NCBI RefSeq assembly: GCF_900197685.1 | Contig: NZ_FZMF01000033.1 | Location: 1 to 64,000, forward strand | From: Helicobacter baculiformis | GTDB taxonomy: Bacteria > Campylobacterota > Campylobacteria > Campylobacterales > Helicobacteraceae | Direction of reading: 5' to 3' | DNA length: 64,000 nucleotides | Shown: in pieces, positions 38,516-46,824 of the stretch | Layout of the letters: every line of letters begins with the position of its first letter | Numbering within the stretch: the first letter of the stretch is position 1 | Notes under the pieces: generated by a model | What the model saw: the letters and a program-made list of their open reading frames with translations, nothing else | Told to the model about the DNA's origin: nothing | Database searches by the model: none | Program-made: the position numbers and the translations under genes

Positions 38516-39694
38516 CTAGTGGACTTCTAAAGCTTCCTGCACGCTGGCTAGATCCTTATCCCCCCGTCCACTCAGATTAACCACCATGAGCGTCTCTTGT
38601 GTACAATTTTGGGCAATTTTAAGCGCATAAGCTAGGGCGTGTGCGCTCTCTAAAGCCGGGATAATGCCCTCGCTTTGACTCAGGCACACAAAGGCATCCA
38701 AAGCTTCTTGATCGCTCACAGCGACATACTTCGCTCGTCCACTTGTCTTTAAATAACTATGTTCTGGTCCCACTCCCGGGTAATCTAGCCCAGCACTCAG
38801 ACTATGACTTTCACAAATTTGCCCCTGCTCATCTTGCAAAATATAGGTCTTGCTCCCATGTAGAATCCCCACACTTCCCTTACATAGCACAGCCCCATGC
38901 TTATTGGTATCTAGCCCGAGTCCAGCAGGCTCAACGCCTATTAGTTGTACCTGCGTGTCCTCCAAAAAAGCAGAGAACATACCAATAGCGTTAGAACCCC
39001 CGCCCACGCATGCAATGACCATGTTTGGTAAGCGCCTTTCTTTTTCTAAAATCTGTGCCCTCGTTTCCGTGCCAATCATGCTTTGAAAATGTTTAACCAT
39101 GCGTGGGTAAGGGTGCGGTCCTGCAGCTGTGCCTAGCAAATAATGGGTGGTGGCATACGAGCTAGACCAGTCGCGTAAAGCTTGGTTAATGGCATCTTTG
39201 AGTGTAGCACTCCCGCTATTGACACCAATCACCTCAGCTCCCATCAGACGCATACGGAAGACATTTTGTTCTTGGCGCTGTATATCTTTTTCTCCCATAT
39301 AAATCACACACTCTAACCCTAGTAGCGCGCAAGCAATCGCCGTTGCTACCCCGTGCTGCCCTGCACCCGTCTCGGCAATGATACGCTTCTTTCCCATTTG
39401 TTTAGCCAGCAACGCCTGCCCTAAGGCTTGATTAGTCTTGTGCGCTCCACCATGGATTAAATCCTCGCGTTTGAGATATAACTTAACCTTAGGATTCTTT
39501 ACCATATTTTTCACTAAAGTTAGGGGACTAGGGCGTCCCACAAAGTCGCGCAAAAGTGCATTGAAACTCTCTTGAAACGCGCTGTCATGCAAGCACGCTA
39601 CAAATGCCTCTTCTAATTCTCGTAAAGCAGGAATAAGAATCTCAGGCACAAAACAACCCCCAAAATCTCCAAAATAAGCCTGTCGTTCTTGCAT
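38516..39694 (-). CDS. trpB: Tryptophan synthase beta chain (solitary)
   Basis: TrpB joins indole and serine using PLP. The 392 residues start [20 protein letters not shown] and carry the PLP Lys in [12 protein letters not shown], the phosphate loop [14 protein letters not shown], and [12 protein letters not shown]. The frame opens at 39745, but the first 17 residues do not belong to the family, so ATG 39694 is used; AAAGAG precedes it. No trpA or other trp gene adjoins it. It could use imported indole or partner with TrpA encoded elsewhere. Flanked downstream by a dispersed repeat; possibly relocated. Confidence 0.94.
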   Translation of the reverse strand: MQERQAYFGDFGGCFVPEILIPALRELEEAFVACLHDSAFQESFNALLRDFVGRPSPLTLVKNMVKNPKVKLYLKREDLIHGGAHKTNQALGQALLAKQMGKKRIIAETGAGQHGVATAIACALLGLECVIYMGEKDIQRQEQNVFRMRLMGAEVIGVNSGSATLKDAINQALRDWSSSYATTHYLLGTAAGPHPYPRMVKHFQSMIGTETRAQILEKERRLPNMVIACVGGGSNAIGMFSAFLEDTQVQLIGVEPAGLGLDTNKHGAVLCKGSVGILHGSKTYILQDEQGQICESHSLSAGLDYPGVGPEHSYLKTSGRAKYVAVSDQEALDAFVCLSQSEGIIPALESAHALAYALKIAQNCTQETLMVVNLSGRGDKDLASVQEALEVH

Positions 39695-39911
39695 TTGTAC
39701 TCTTTTGATTGAAATTCCCTTATTACAAGGGGTTTTGCAGGGCATTATGGAAGCGATTTTCTAATAGAAAAACTTAGATGATTCTTAAGAGGAAGTGTAT
39801 CCCACGCTAAAAACAGATCCACCCCGCATGAGCTTTCCATTTTTAGATAGAAGTTCTTAAACAATGTAGAACGCTCGAGATAGTCCGTCTTTGCTGATCC
39901 CCAAATCTAAG

Positions 39912-40808
39912 TTAAGATGTGTTGCCCTTAGCGTATTCTAAAAGCGCTCTGTAAAGGGCATCGGTTTGCAATGAGGTGATGTTTTGAAACTGCGTTTTGT
40001 TGAAGGTGGTTTGCCGTTTGGCTAATTGGCAGGTGTGGGTGTGGATCGCCTCTTTAAGTGCCTCTAAACTGAGCTTGCCCTCCAAATGCGCCAAACACTC
40101 CTTAGGTCCTATCGCCTTAAAAGGTTGGTGGTGCGTGCCATATGCACGCGCAAGATGTTCTACCTCCGCTACGATCCCGCGATCTAGCATGCTTTGGGTG
40201 CGCTGGGCAATTTGGGCGTGCAAAACCTCCTTAGGTAGAGTGAGGGCATAAAGTTTAATGGGCAATGCAAAGGGGATTCTAGGATGGGCTTTGAAATACG
40301 CGCTAGGGGGGGTGTGGGTGGCTAGAAAAATTTCTAAGCCCTTTTGGATGCGATAGGTGTCCTTAGGGTGGATTTTATGCGCATAAGCGGGGTCTACTTG
40401 CGTCAAAAAGGCATAAGGATCGCATAGATGAGCGACTTGAGCGCGCACTGCCTTGCTAATAGGGGGCATAGGGCTCAAACCCTCTAAAATTGCCTTGAGG
40501 TAAAAGCCGCTCCCACCCACCAACAATAACACGCTCTTTTGCGTGAGGGCTAAAGCTTTTTGCAATTCTTGCATGAACACGGGGGCGTTGTTGGGCTGGT
40601 GGATCTCTAAAACATTGATGGCGTAATGTTTGACTCGTTGCAAATCCTGTATGCTAGGCTTGGCAGCAGCGATGTCAAAATCTTTATAAATGCTCAAAGA
40701 GTCCAAAGAGAAAATTTCTGCGTCCAAATCTTGGGCGAGTTTGAGGGCTAAGGCGCTCTTGCCACTCCCGCTTGCCCCCAAAATGGCGATGAGAGTTGGG
40801 TTTGCCAC
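39912..40808 (-). CDS. miaA: tRNA dimethylallyltransferase MiaA
   Basis: MiaA adds the dimethylallyl group to A37 of tRNAs reading UNN codons. The 298-residue protein has the P-loop ILGASGSGKSALAL, the tRNA-contact motif SLDSLSIYKDFDIAAAKPS, LVGGSGFYLKAIL, and TCQLAKRQTTFNK near the C-terminus. It shares one base with rsfS upstream and is the last gene of the minus-strand run from the DciA-like gene. The 217 bases between it and trpB hold no gene. Confidence 0.95.
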   Translation of the reverse strand: MANPTLIAILGASGSGKSALALKLAQDLDAEIFSLDSLSIYKDFDIAAAKPSIQDLQRVKHYAINVLEIHQPNNAPVFMQELQKALALTQKSVLLLVGGSGFYLKAILEGLSPMPPISKAVRAQVAHLCDPYAFLTQVDPAYAHKIHPKDTYRIQKGLEIFLATHTPPSAYFKAHPRIPFALPIKLYALTLPKEVLHAQIAQRTQSMLDRGIVAEVEHLARAYGTHHQPFKAIGPKECLAHLEGKLSLEALKEAIHTHTCQLAKRQTTFNKTQFQNITSLQTDALYRALLEYAKGNTS

Positions 40809-41134
40809 TAAGGGGCTTTGTAGGTGGTTAAAAATCCTTCTAGATCAAAGCGCACGCGTTGATCATGGGTGAATAAATGCACCATCATATCGCCCAAGTC
40901 GATGATGATCCACTCCTCATTTTGGGCATCTATGGCGTAAAATTCTTCGCCTAAGGGCTTTAGGGTGCTTTTGAGATGATCGAGCAGAGCTAGAGCATGT
41001 TTGGGGGCTAGGGTGGTGGCGATGATGACTTTTTGGGTTACATAAGCGCGATCGCTCAAATCAAAGACCACAATATCGCTGGCTTTTTTATCTTCTAGCA
41101 AGTCTACAATTCTATCAATTCTAGGATCGGGCAT
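40808..41134 (-). CDS. rsfS: Ribosomal silencing factor RsfS
   Basis: RsfS (YbeB/DUF143) binds ribosomal protein uL14 and blocks subunit joining during starvation. The 108 residues include DIVDLLEDKKASDIVVFDL-like start (here RIVDLLEDKKASDIVVFDLS in part), ALLDHLKSTLKP, and EWIIIDLGDMMVHLFTHDQR, the family's best-conserved segment. It overlaps nadD by 14 bases, and the nadD-rsfS pairing is widespread in bacteria, which supports both calls. Confidence 0.95.
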   Translation of the reverse strand: MPDPRIDRIVDLLEDKKASDIVVFDLSDRAYVTQKVIIATTLAPKHALALLDHLKSTLKPLGEEFYAIDAQNEEWIIIDLGDMMVHLFTHDQRVRFDLEGFLTTYKAP

Positions 41135-41711
41135 GAGTCTCCTTAAAAGCTTGCACCACGCCCCTTTGCAAGATGGGGGGTAGGTGAGCAGGGATTTGGT
41201 GTTGGGCTAAGAGGGCTTTAATTTGGCTCGATGAAATGCGCTCTTGAATCTGGGGCAAGGGGATACAAAGCGAAGAAAAAGAAGGCTCTATGGGGTAGCC
41301 CTCCCTTTGCACAATCACAAATTCAGTGAGTTTTTGCATCGTGGTATAGCCCTCCCACTGGGACAAATGCGCCAAATTATCCGCGCCCAAAATAAAGTAA
41401 AGCTTGCTAGGTTGCAAGGTGTGGTGAAAATGCAAGACACTTTCTACACTGGGTACAGGGCGTTGCGCGCGAATCTCAAAATCGCTCACCTCCACTTTAG
41501 CCAACCCGCTTAAAAGCCTTTGCATCCAAGTATAGCGTTGGGTGGCGCTAAAGCAGGGCGCGCCCTTGAAGGGGTTTTGATAGGCGACAAGCACGATGAG
41601 CTGATCAATCTCTAAATGCTCTAAAGCCTGATAAATCACCTCCAAATGGGCGATATGGGGGGGGTCAAAGCTCCCGCCATAGAGGGCAATTTTACTAGGT
41701 GTTTTGCTCAA
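41121..41711 (-). CDS. nadD: Nicotinate-nucleotide adenylyltransferase NadD
   Basis: NadD makes nicotinate adenine dinucleotide in NAD synthesis. The 196-residue nucleotidyltransferase opens with [19 protein letters not shown], whose [11 protein letters not shown] holds the catalytic HxxH-type motif. [18 protein letters not shown] and [13 protein letters not shown] follow. It overlaps nikR upstream by 17 bases and rsfS downstream by 14. The nikR-nadD pair is also adjacent in H. pylori (HP1338, HP1337). Confidence 0.96.
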   Translation of the reverse strand: MSKTPSKIALYGGSFDPPHIAHLEVIYQALEHLEIDQLIVLVAYQNPFKGAPCFSATQRYTWMQRLLSGLAKVEVSDFEIRAQRPVPSVESVLHFHHTLQPSKLYFILGADNLAHLSQWEGYTTMQKLTEFVIVQREGYPIEPSFSSLCIPLPQIQERISSSQIKALLAQHQIPAHLPPILQRGVVQAFKETHARS

Positions 41712-42147
41712 AACTAGATGCCTTGGTGAGTTTAGAAAATTTCACGCCCTTTAGCCCCCCGATCTCCAAGTGCAAATGCATGATCTCTGAGGGCTTGCCC
41801 TTTAAAATAATGGTTTCTAAGCAGTTATTGGCGTTGAGATGTACATGGGTGGTGCACATAATGGTGATGTGGCTCTCATGTTGGATGTCGATGATCTTTT
41901 GATTGAGTTCGCGTTGGTGGTGATCGTAAATAATGACCAACACCGCCACAGTGAGCCCCTCCTTTGCTTCGCTCAAATCCTCATCGCTCGACCAATTGTC
42001 TTCTACGAGCTTTTCACGAATCATGTCGCGCACCAACTCCGATCGCGAAGAATAGCCATTTTTGATAATGCGGTTGTCTAGCTCGTCTAATAGGTTCTGC
42101 TGCAAAGACACAGAAAACCTGATTATAGCGTCGTCCTTATGCTCCAT
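41695..42147 (-). CDS. nikR: Nickel-responsive regulator NikR
   Basis: NikR is a tetrameric ribbon-helix-helix regulator that binds DNA when loaded with Ni(II) and controls urease, nickel uptake and storage in Helicobacter. The 150-residue protein has the DNA-binding half [20 protein letters not shown] and an ACT-like metal domain. The high-affinity site is intact: His of IQHES, His pair in TTHVH (+11, +13) and Cys (+19) of NNCLE. ATG 42147 is chosen over upstream in-frame ATGs because AAGGG lies five bases ahead. Its product is a good candidate to control the His-rich gene at 60.9 kb, but no matching operator was established. Confidence 0.96.
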   Translation of the reverse strand: MEHKDDAIIRFSVSLQQNLLDELDNRIIKNGYSSRSELVRDMIREKLVEDNWSSDEDLSEAKEGLTVAVLVIIYDHHQRELNQKIIDIQHESHITIMCTTHVHLNANNCLETIILKGKPSEIMHLHLEIGGLKGVKFSKLTKASSFEQNT

Positions 42148-42194
42148 CATGACCCTTATTTGCAAAAAATTCTTTTACTTTATCCTAATTTGAC

Positions 42195-43454
42195 TTATTG
42201 CGCGTTAATTTGGGCTAAAAATTTGTGGCGGTGGAAAGCTAGGGCGTAACGATGCGCTTCATCTCTCAAGCGTTGCAAGAATTGCAAACAAGGGTCATTT
42301 GCCCTTAAGCGCAACACCCCATCGCGTGTGTAGAGGATGTCTGGGACATCGCCCAAAGATCGGCGGGTTTTGCTGGCTATCTTCGCCTTAGCAATGCCCA
42401 CCACCTCTACATGGATTTGGGCGCGCTCTAAAATCTGCACAGCCAAGCGCACTTGCGCGCGCCCTCCATCTAAAAGCCACAGGTGGGGGAGGTGTTGTAA
42501 TCTCTTAGCGCGTCTCTCTAGCAATTCGCGCATTTGGCTGTATTCGTCCTTGCCTTGCAAGATGTAGCGCCGATAGGCGCTCTTCACCCATGCCCCCTTG
42601 TCAAACACCACCATCGCCCCCACACAATGGCTTTGGGCGTGGTGACTCACATCAAAAACCTCCACGCGTTCTACAGGGGCACTAAGCCCCAAAAGAATTT
42701 GCAAGGCGCGCGCGCTCCCCTCTAAAGGTCCTTGCAAGCGTTGCAAGAGGGCGTGAATTTTGCTCCAACGATCGCGCTGTATTGCTGCCTCTTCAAAGCG
42801 TTCTTGAGAAGAAAGCGCGCGCATGCGCGCCTCTAAAAGGGCGCATAACATGGGCAGATTTTCTAAAAGTTCTACCCCCTCTTGCATCAAGTTGGCGTAA
42901 TCTTTAGGGCTAATTTTGCCCTCACAAGGGGCAAGGCAACGCTTGATCTCATAGAAAATACAGGCGTGTTTGCCCCGCACACAGCCCGGGCTCTGCACTA
43001 GGGGGATCAAATCTAACACGCTTTCTAAAATCTCTTTGGCTGCAGAGCTAAAAGGTCCAAAACAGCGCAGGTGATCGCAGGGGTGTCTTTGTAGGTGCCA
43101 GACCGGATAGGGCAGAGTGGGATCAAAACAAACATAGGGGTAAGTCTTAGAGTCCTTGAGCAAGATATTGTAACGGGGCTGGTGTTTTTTGATCAAGCGA
43201 TCTTCTAAGAGCAGGGCTTCATGTTCGTTAGAAGTGAGATGTAATTCTACATGCGCGATTTTAGCGACCATATCGCGCACCCGGGCATTGTTTCTTGGAT
43301 TGGGCAAGAGTTGCTCCCCTTGCACACTGAAATAACTTACAATGCGCTTTTTGAGATTCTTTGCCTTGCCGATATAGAGCAACTGGTGGGCGCGATCAAA
43401 GTAAAGATAGACTCCACATCGCTCCGGTAGGTTTTCAAGTTGGCTACTTTGCAT
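42195..43454 (-). CDS. uvrC: UvrC, unusually short excinuclease subunit
   Basis: UvrC makes both incisions in nucleotide excision repair. This version is 419 residues against ~590-610 usually. Present are the N-terminal GIY-YIG nuclease (GVYLYFDRAHQLLYIGKAKNL), the four Cys around GCVRGKHACIFYEIKRCLAPC, the UVR motif (SSQERFEEAAIQRDRWSKI), and the RNase-H-like nuclease with VFDVSHH, LLDGGRAQ and LRDEAHRYA. Missing are about 120 residues between the UVR motif and the second nuclease domain, and the C-terminal helix-hairpin-helix domain. Only 47 bases separate the stop from nikR, so nothing is lost to a frameshift. ATG 43454 is preferred over 43589. Confidence 0.93.
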   Translation of the reverse strand: MQSSQLENLPERCGVYLYFDRAHQLLYIGKAKNLKKRIVSYFSVQGEQLLPNPRNNARVRDMVAKIAHVELHLTSNEHEALLLEDRLIKKHQPRYNILLKDSKTYPYVCFDPTLPYPVWHLQRHPCDHLRCFGPFSSAAKEILESVLDLIPLVQSPGCVRGKHACIFYEIKRCLAPCEGKISPKDYANLMQEGVELLENLPMLCALLEARMRALSSQERFEEAAIQRDRWSKIHALLQRLQGPLEGSARALQILLGLSAPVERVEVFDVSHHAQSHCVGAMVVFDKGAWVKSAYRRYILQGKDEYSQMRELLERRAKRLQHLPHLWLLDGGRAQVRLAVQILERAQIHVEVVGIAKAKIASKTRRSLGDVPDILYTRDGVLRLRANDPCLQFLQRLRDEAHRYALAFHRHKFLAQINAQ

Positions 43455-43887
43455 GCTTTTGGATACACAAACGGATGCGCTCAAAAACAGCCCGTAACTG
43501 GGGGTCTTGTGCGTGGTTGGTGAAAGTGCCTTGCGCGCATTCGTGGTAATAGAGTTTGGGAGATTTGGGCTTGAACTTTGCCATGACAATGGAGGGCAAG
43601 TAGGCTTTGACCACGAGGTCTTCAGGGATTTCTAACTCTAGGCGTTTTACCTCTCTGAGTAGAATTTGGCTAAATTCTTGAGCGTGCATGCAAAAATAGT
43701 TGTGCGCACTGGGGTGGTTGAACGCAAGCAAGAGTTTAGAGTTTTTGATTATAATGGAGCTCACCGCCCCCCTAATAGAGAGGGGCAAAAAGAGCTTGAG
43801 TTGGCTGAGTTTGAGGCGTGTGTCTAGGGGTTTTAGAAAGGCTTTGTTTTGCAAGACAGAAGAGAGAATATCTTGAGAGTTTTTCAT
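43444..43887 (-). CDS. DUF721/DciA-like small protein
   Basis: A 147-residue protein of unknown function. The middle segment (SSIIIKNSKLLLAFNHPSAH) followed by alternating hydrophobic and basic residues resembles DUF721 proteins, a family that includes the DnaB-loading protein DciA; the match is weak by eye. It has no signal or membrane helix. It overlaps uvrC by 11 bases and is first of the minus-strand run uvrC-nikR-nadD-rsfS-miaA. Its start overlaps, on the opposite strand, the start of a small lipoprotein gene. Confidence 0.7.
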   Translation of the reverse strand: MKNSQDILSSVLQNKAFLKPLDTRLKLSQLKLFLPLSIRGAVSSIIIKNSKLLLAFNHPSAHNYFCMHAQEFSQILLREVKRLELEIPEDLVVKAYLPSIVMAKFKPKSPKLYYHECAQGTFTNHAQDPQLRAVFERIRLCIQKHAK

Positions 43888-44019
43888 GCCGGTATCTTAG
43901 CATGTTTACTAGCAGGCTGTGGTTACAAAGCCCCCCCTTTTTACAAAGCAAAACCCTCACCCTATCCCCATGCCCAAATGCCTAACTCCGAGCATTCTAT
44001 CCAAGAGAGTACCCCTTAA
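43873..44019 (+). CDS. Small LptM-like lipoprotein
   Basis: A 48-residue protein with TTG start: a short hydrophobic segment, then lipobox LLAGCGYKAPPFYKA with Cys16, and a Pro/Ser-rich tail. The CGxKxPP pattern just after the lipid-modified Cys is the hallmark of the LptM (YifL) family, tiny lipoproteins that assist LptD maturation in enterobacteria. AGAAGAGAG lies ahead of the TTG. The stop overlaps the next ATG as TAATG, suggesting translational coupling. The start region lies antisense to the DciA-like gene. Function is inferred from the motif only. Confidence 0.65.
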   Translation: MRVFHAGILACLLAGCGYKAPPFYKAKPSPYPHAQMPNSEHSIQESTP

Positions 44020-45149
44020 TGCAATTTGCCCCCTATCCCTTTGAGCGCCTGAGCGCTCTTTTACAGGACATTACCCCTCCAAGAATGATCGATCTGAGCA
44101 TTGGCGAGCCCCAGTTCCCCACGCCTTTATGTGTCCAACAAGCCCTGCAAGCCCATACAGACACGCTGAGATTTTACCCCAAAAGTGGGGGTGAGGACTT
44201 CTTAAAAGAGGCACAGAGGCGCTTTATAGAACACCGCTTCAAAGTGCGCTTAAGCGCTGATCAAATTTTGCCCACTCTAGGCTCTAAAGAAGCCCTTTTT
44301 AACTTCCCCATTTTCTACTTGCATGACAAGCCCCAACCCAAAATCGCCATGCCCGATCCGCTTTATCAAGTCTATTTAGGGAGCGCGCAGGTGGCTAAGG
44401 CACAACCCCTCTTTATGCCCCTGAGTGTGGCTAACCACTTCACCCCTGAACTAGACCCCAAATTAAAACCCCATCTAGTCATTTTAAACTCCCCCAACAA
44501 CCCCACCGGGCGCGCTCTGAATCTAGAAGCGTTAAAAGAGTGGGTGTTGCGCGCGCTAGAGGAAAATTTTGTACTGATCAATGATGAATGTTATAGCAAT
44601 ATTTACGCCACCACCCCCCCACCCTCCATCTTGCAAGCCTGCACAGAGGTGGGCAACACCGAGTTTAAAAATGTCCTAGCGATCAACTCGCTTTCTAAGA
44701 CTTTGAGCGTGCCGGGTGTGCGCAGCGCGTATGTGGCTGGCGATGCAAATATTCTAAGAGAATACAAAATTTTTAGAGGTTATAGCGGGTGTGCGATCCC
44801 TTTGCCCTTGCAATATGCTAGCGCGGTGGGGTGGTTGGATTTTGGGCAACAAGAGCAAATCCGCCAACTCTATGCTACCAATTTGACACTAGCCCAAGAA
44901 ATTTTAGGCGTGCCCATCGCGCCCACAAGTTTTTATGTGTGGTTAGAGGCGCATAGGGGCGAAGATTTTGCGCGCTATCTATTTGCCCACACGGGGATTA
45001 AAGTGTTGCCAGGGGGCTTTTTAAGCCCTAGTCATAGCCCCCATAGCGCGCCCTTTGTGCGCGTGGCGTTGGTTTATGAATCCATGCGCCCTATCTTAGA
45101 AGATTTAAAGCGCGCCCATCAAGATTATTTGAAGAGTGTGGCATGTTAG
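44019..45149 (+). CDS. Class I/II aminotransferase (DapC-like)
   Basis: A 376-residue PLP aminotransferase. Motifs are [12 protein letters not shown] near the N-terminus, NSPNNPTG, the NDECYS Asp/Tyr, the Schiff-base Lys in [11 protein letters not shown] and the substrate Arg near FVRVALV. It resembles succinyldiaminopimelate or aspartate aminotransferases; DapC activity would feed lysine and meso-DAP synthesis, which suits its position next to murC. The H. pylori gene at this place is HP0624. Substrate assignment is tentative. Confidence 0.87.
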   Translation: MQFAPYPFERLSALLQDITPPRMIDLSIGEPQFPTPLCVQQALQAHTDTLRFYPKSGGEDFLKEAQRRFIEHRFKVRLSADQILPTLGSKEALFNFPIFYLHDKPQPKIAMPDPLYQVYLGSAQVAKAQPLFMPLSVANHFTPELDPKLKPHLVILNSPNNPTGRALNLEALKEWVLRALEENFVLINDECYSNIYATTPPPSILQACTEVGNTEFKNVLAINSLSKTLSVPGVRSAYVAGDANILREYKIFRGYSGCAIPLPLQYASAVGWLDFGQQEQIRQLYATNLTLAQEILGVPIAPTSFYVWLEAHRGEDFARYLFAHTGIKVLPGGFLSPSHSPHSAPFVRVALVYESMRPILEDLKRAHQDYLKSVAC

Positions 45150-46477
45150 ATCGCCCCATTCATACCTATAAAATCCATTTCATCGGCATTGGGGGGATTG
45201 GCATTTCTGGCTTGGCAAAGTATTTAAAAGCACAGGGCGCACTGGTGAGCGGCTCGGATTTGGTGCAAAGCTCTATTACCGATTACCTAGCCAACTTGGG
45301 CATCCCCATCACCATCCCCCATGATCCTAGCGCGCTTTGCGATCAAGAAGTGGTGATCCACTCTGCCATTATCAAGGTGGACAATGTCGAAATTGTCGCA
45401 GCGATGGAGAAAAATTGTGTGATTCTCTCGCGCAAGCGGGCGTTAGAATACATTTTGGGGGATAAGCGAGTCTTTAGTGTGTGTGGGGCGCATGGCAAGA
45501 GCACCACCAGCGCGATGTTAAGCGCATTGTTGCCCCACTTTGGGGCGATCATCGGGGCGACCAGTAAGGATTTTGGCTCCAATGTGCGCGAGAGCGATAG
45601 TTCTAGCTTGGTATTTGAAGCCGATGAATCCGATCAAAGCTTTTTGCATTCTAACCCCTATTGTTCGCTGGTAACCAACGCTGAGGTGGAGCATTTAGAG
45701 GGTTATGATTACGATTTAGACGCTTTTTATCAGGCGTATACAGATTTTTTAACAATGGGGCAAAAGCGCGTGATCAATGTGGACGACCCCTTTTTAAAAG
45801 AGTTCAGAGCAGAGGCGATTCGCCTAGACCCTGCTAAGGACATCAGCCAAATTAGCTATTTTTTAAGAGAAGATGAGCCCTACACCCGTTTTAAGTTCAA
45901 GGATTATGGCTTTTTTGAAGTGTGGGGCTTGGGGGAGCACACGGCGAGCAATGCGGCTTTGGCGATCCTAGCTGCCCTAGAAGAGTTGCCCCTAGAGAGT
46001 TTGCGTGCCAATCTGCTCAATTTTAAGGGGATCAAAAAGCGTTTTGACATTCTCCAAAAAGATTCGCTCTTGCTCATTGACGACTACGCCCACCACCCCA
46101 CAGAGATTAGCGCCACTTTGCAGGCGTTGCAAACCTATGCGCATTTAAAGGGCTTGCAACAAAGTATTGTCATTTGGCAACCCCATAAATTCTCCCGTCT
46201 CTTGGACAATTTAGAGGGCTTTCAAGCGTGTTTTAAACACCCCATTGTGAGCCAACTCTACATCTTGCCCGTGTGGCGTGCGGGCGAGAAGCCCCGCGAA
46301 GTGGACATGCATGCCCTCTTTGGGCATTTGCAGCCCACTTTTATCGATTCTGTATGGCGCACCTCAAGGGGCTTAGAACTCTTTGTACAGGGGGTTAGGA
46401 TTCGCACCTTGCATAGCGGATTGGTGATAGGCTTTGGCGCGGGCGACATCACCACCCAACTCAGAGGGGAGATTTAA
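45143..46477 (+). CDS. murC: UDP-N-acetylmuramate-L-alanine ligase MurC
   Basis: MurC adds the first amino acid of the peptidoglycan stem peptide. The 444 residues show the N-terminal Rossmann loop [17 protein letters not shown], the Mur ligase P-loop [23 protein letters not shown] and the C-terminal domain start [14 protein letters not shown]. It overlaps the aminotransferase by seven bases and shares a base with the next gene. Position equals HP0623. Confidence 0.97.
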   Translation: MLDRPIHTYKIHFIGIGGIGISGLAKYLKAQGALVSGSDLVQSSITDYLANLGIPITIPHDPSALCDQEVVIHSAIIKVDNVEIVAAMEKNCVILSRKRALEYILGDKRVFSVCGAHGKSTTSAMLSALLPHFGAIIGATSKDFGSNVRESDSSSLVFEADESDQSFLHSNPYCSLVTNAEVEHLEGYDYDLDAFYQAYTDFLTMGQKRVINVDDPFLKEFRAEAIRLDPAKDISQISYFLREDEPYTRFKFKDYGFFEVWGLGEHTASNAALAILAALEELPLESLRANLLNFKGIKKRFDILQKDSLLLIDDYAHHPTEISATLQALQTYAHLKGLQQSIVIWQPHKFSRLLDNLEGFQACFKHPIVSQLYILPVWRAGEKPREVDMHALFGHLQPTFIDSVWRTSRGLELFVQGVRIRTLHSGLVIGFGAGDITTQLRGEI

Positions 46478-46824
46478 TGGGGGCGTGGATTGTCTTAGGC
46501 TTAGTCTTGCTCTTGTTATGGCTACTGCTCAAGGATTTTGGGCTGGTGCGCTTTAAACAAAAGTTTATAAGTGCGGGCATACTCTTGCTTTTAGGGGGTG
46601 TGGTGGGGTTTTACACTTACGAGCAAGATCGCACTAATCGCACGCAGATGGATCTGCAACGCGCCTTTTTGCGGGGCGAAACCCTGCTTTGCAGCAACCA
46701 TGTAGAGGTCAATAACAAAAACTTCAATCTTGTAACGGGCACTCTGAGTTTTTTGGGCAAACCCAATGGTCCCATGAAAGACACCTTGATCGATTTGCAA
46801 TCCTGCCAGAAAAAAACCCCTTGA
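46477..46824 (+). CDS. Small membrane protein (HP0622-like)
   Basis: A 115-residue protein of unknown function with two N-terminal hydrophobic helices (WIVLGLVLLLLWLLL, ISAGILLLLGGVVGFYTY) and a C-terminal soluble part with a Cys pair (LLCSNHVEVNN, LQSCQKK) that could form a disulfide outside the membrane. It lies between murC and mutS2 as in H. pylori. Both neighbours overlap it (1 and 4 bases), so it belongs to this operon. Confidence 0.85.
   Translation: MGAWIVLGLVLLLLWLLLKDFGLVRFKQKFISAGILLLLGGVVGFYTYEQDRTNRTQMDLQRAFLRGETLLCSNHVEVNNKNFNLVTGTLSFLGKPNGPMKDTLIDLQSCQKKTP

Noticed and set aside
39780-39911. Pseudogene fragment upstream of trpB (minus-strand peptide DLGISKDGLSRAFYIV, stop, then ELLSKNGKLMRGGSV)
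   Set aside because: Two short pieces interrupted by a stop could be chance; no family was recognised.
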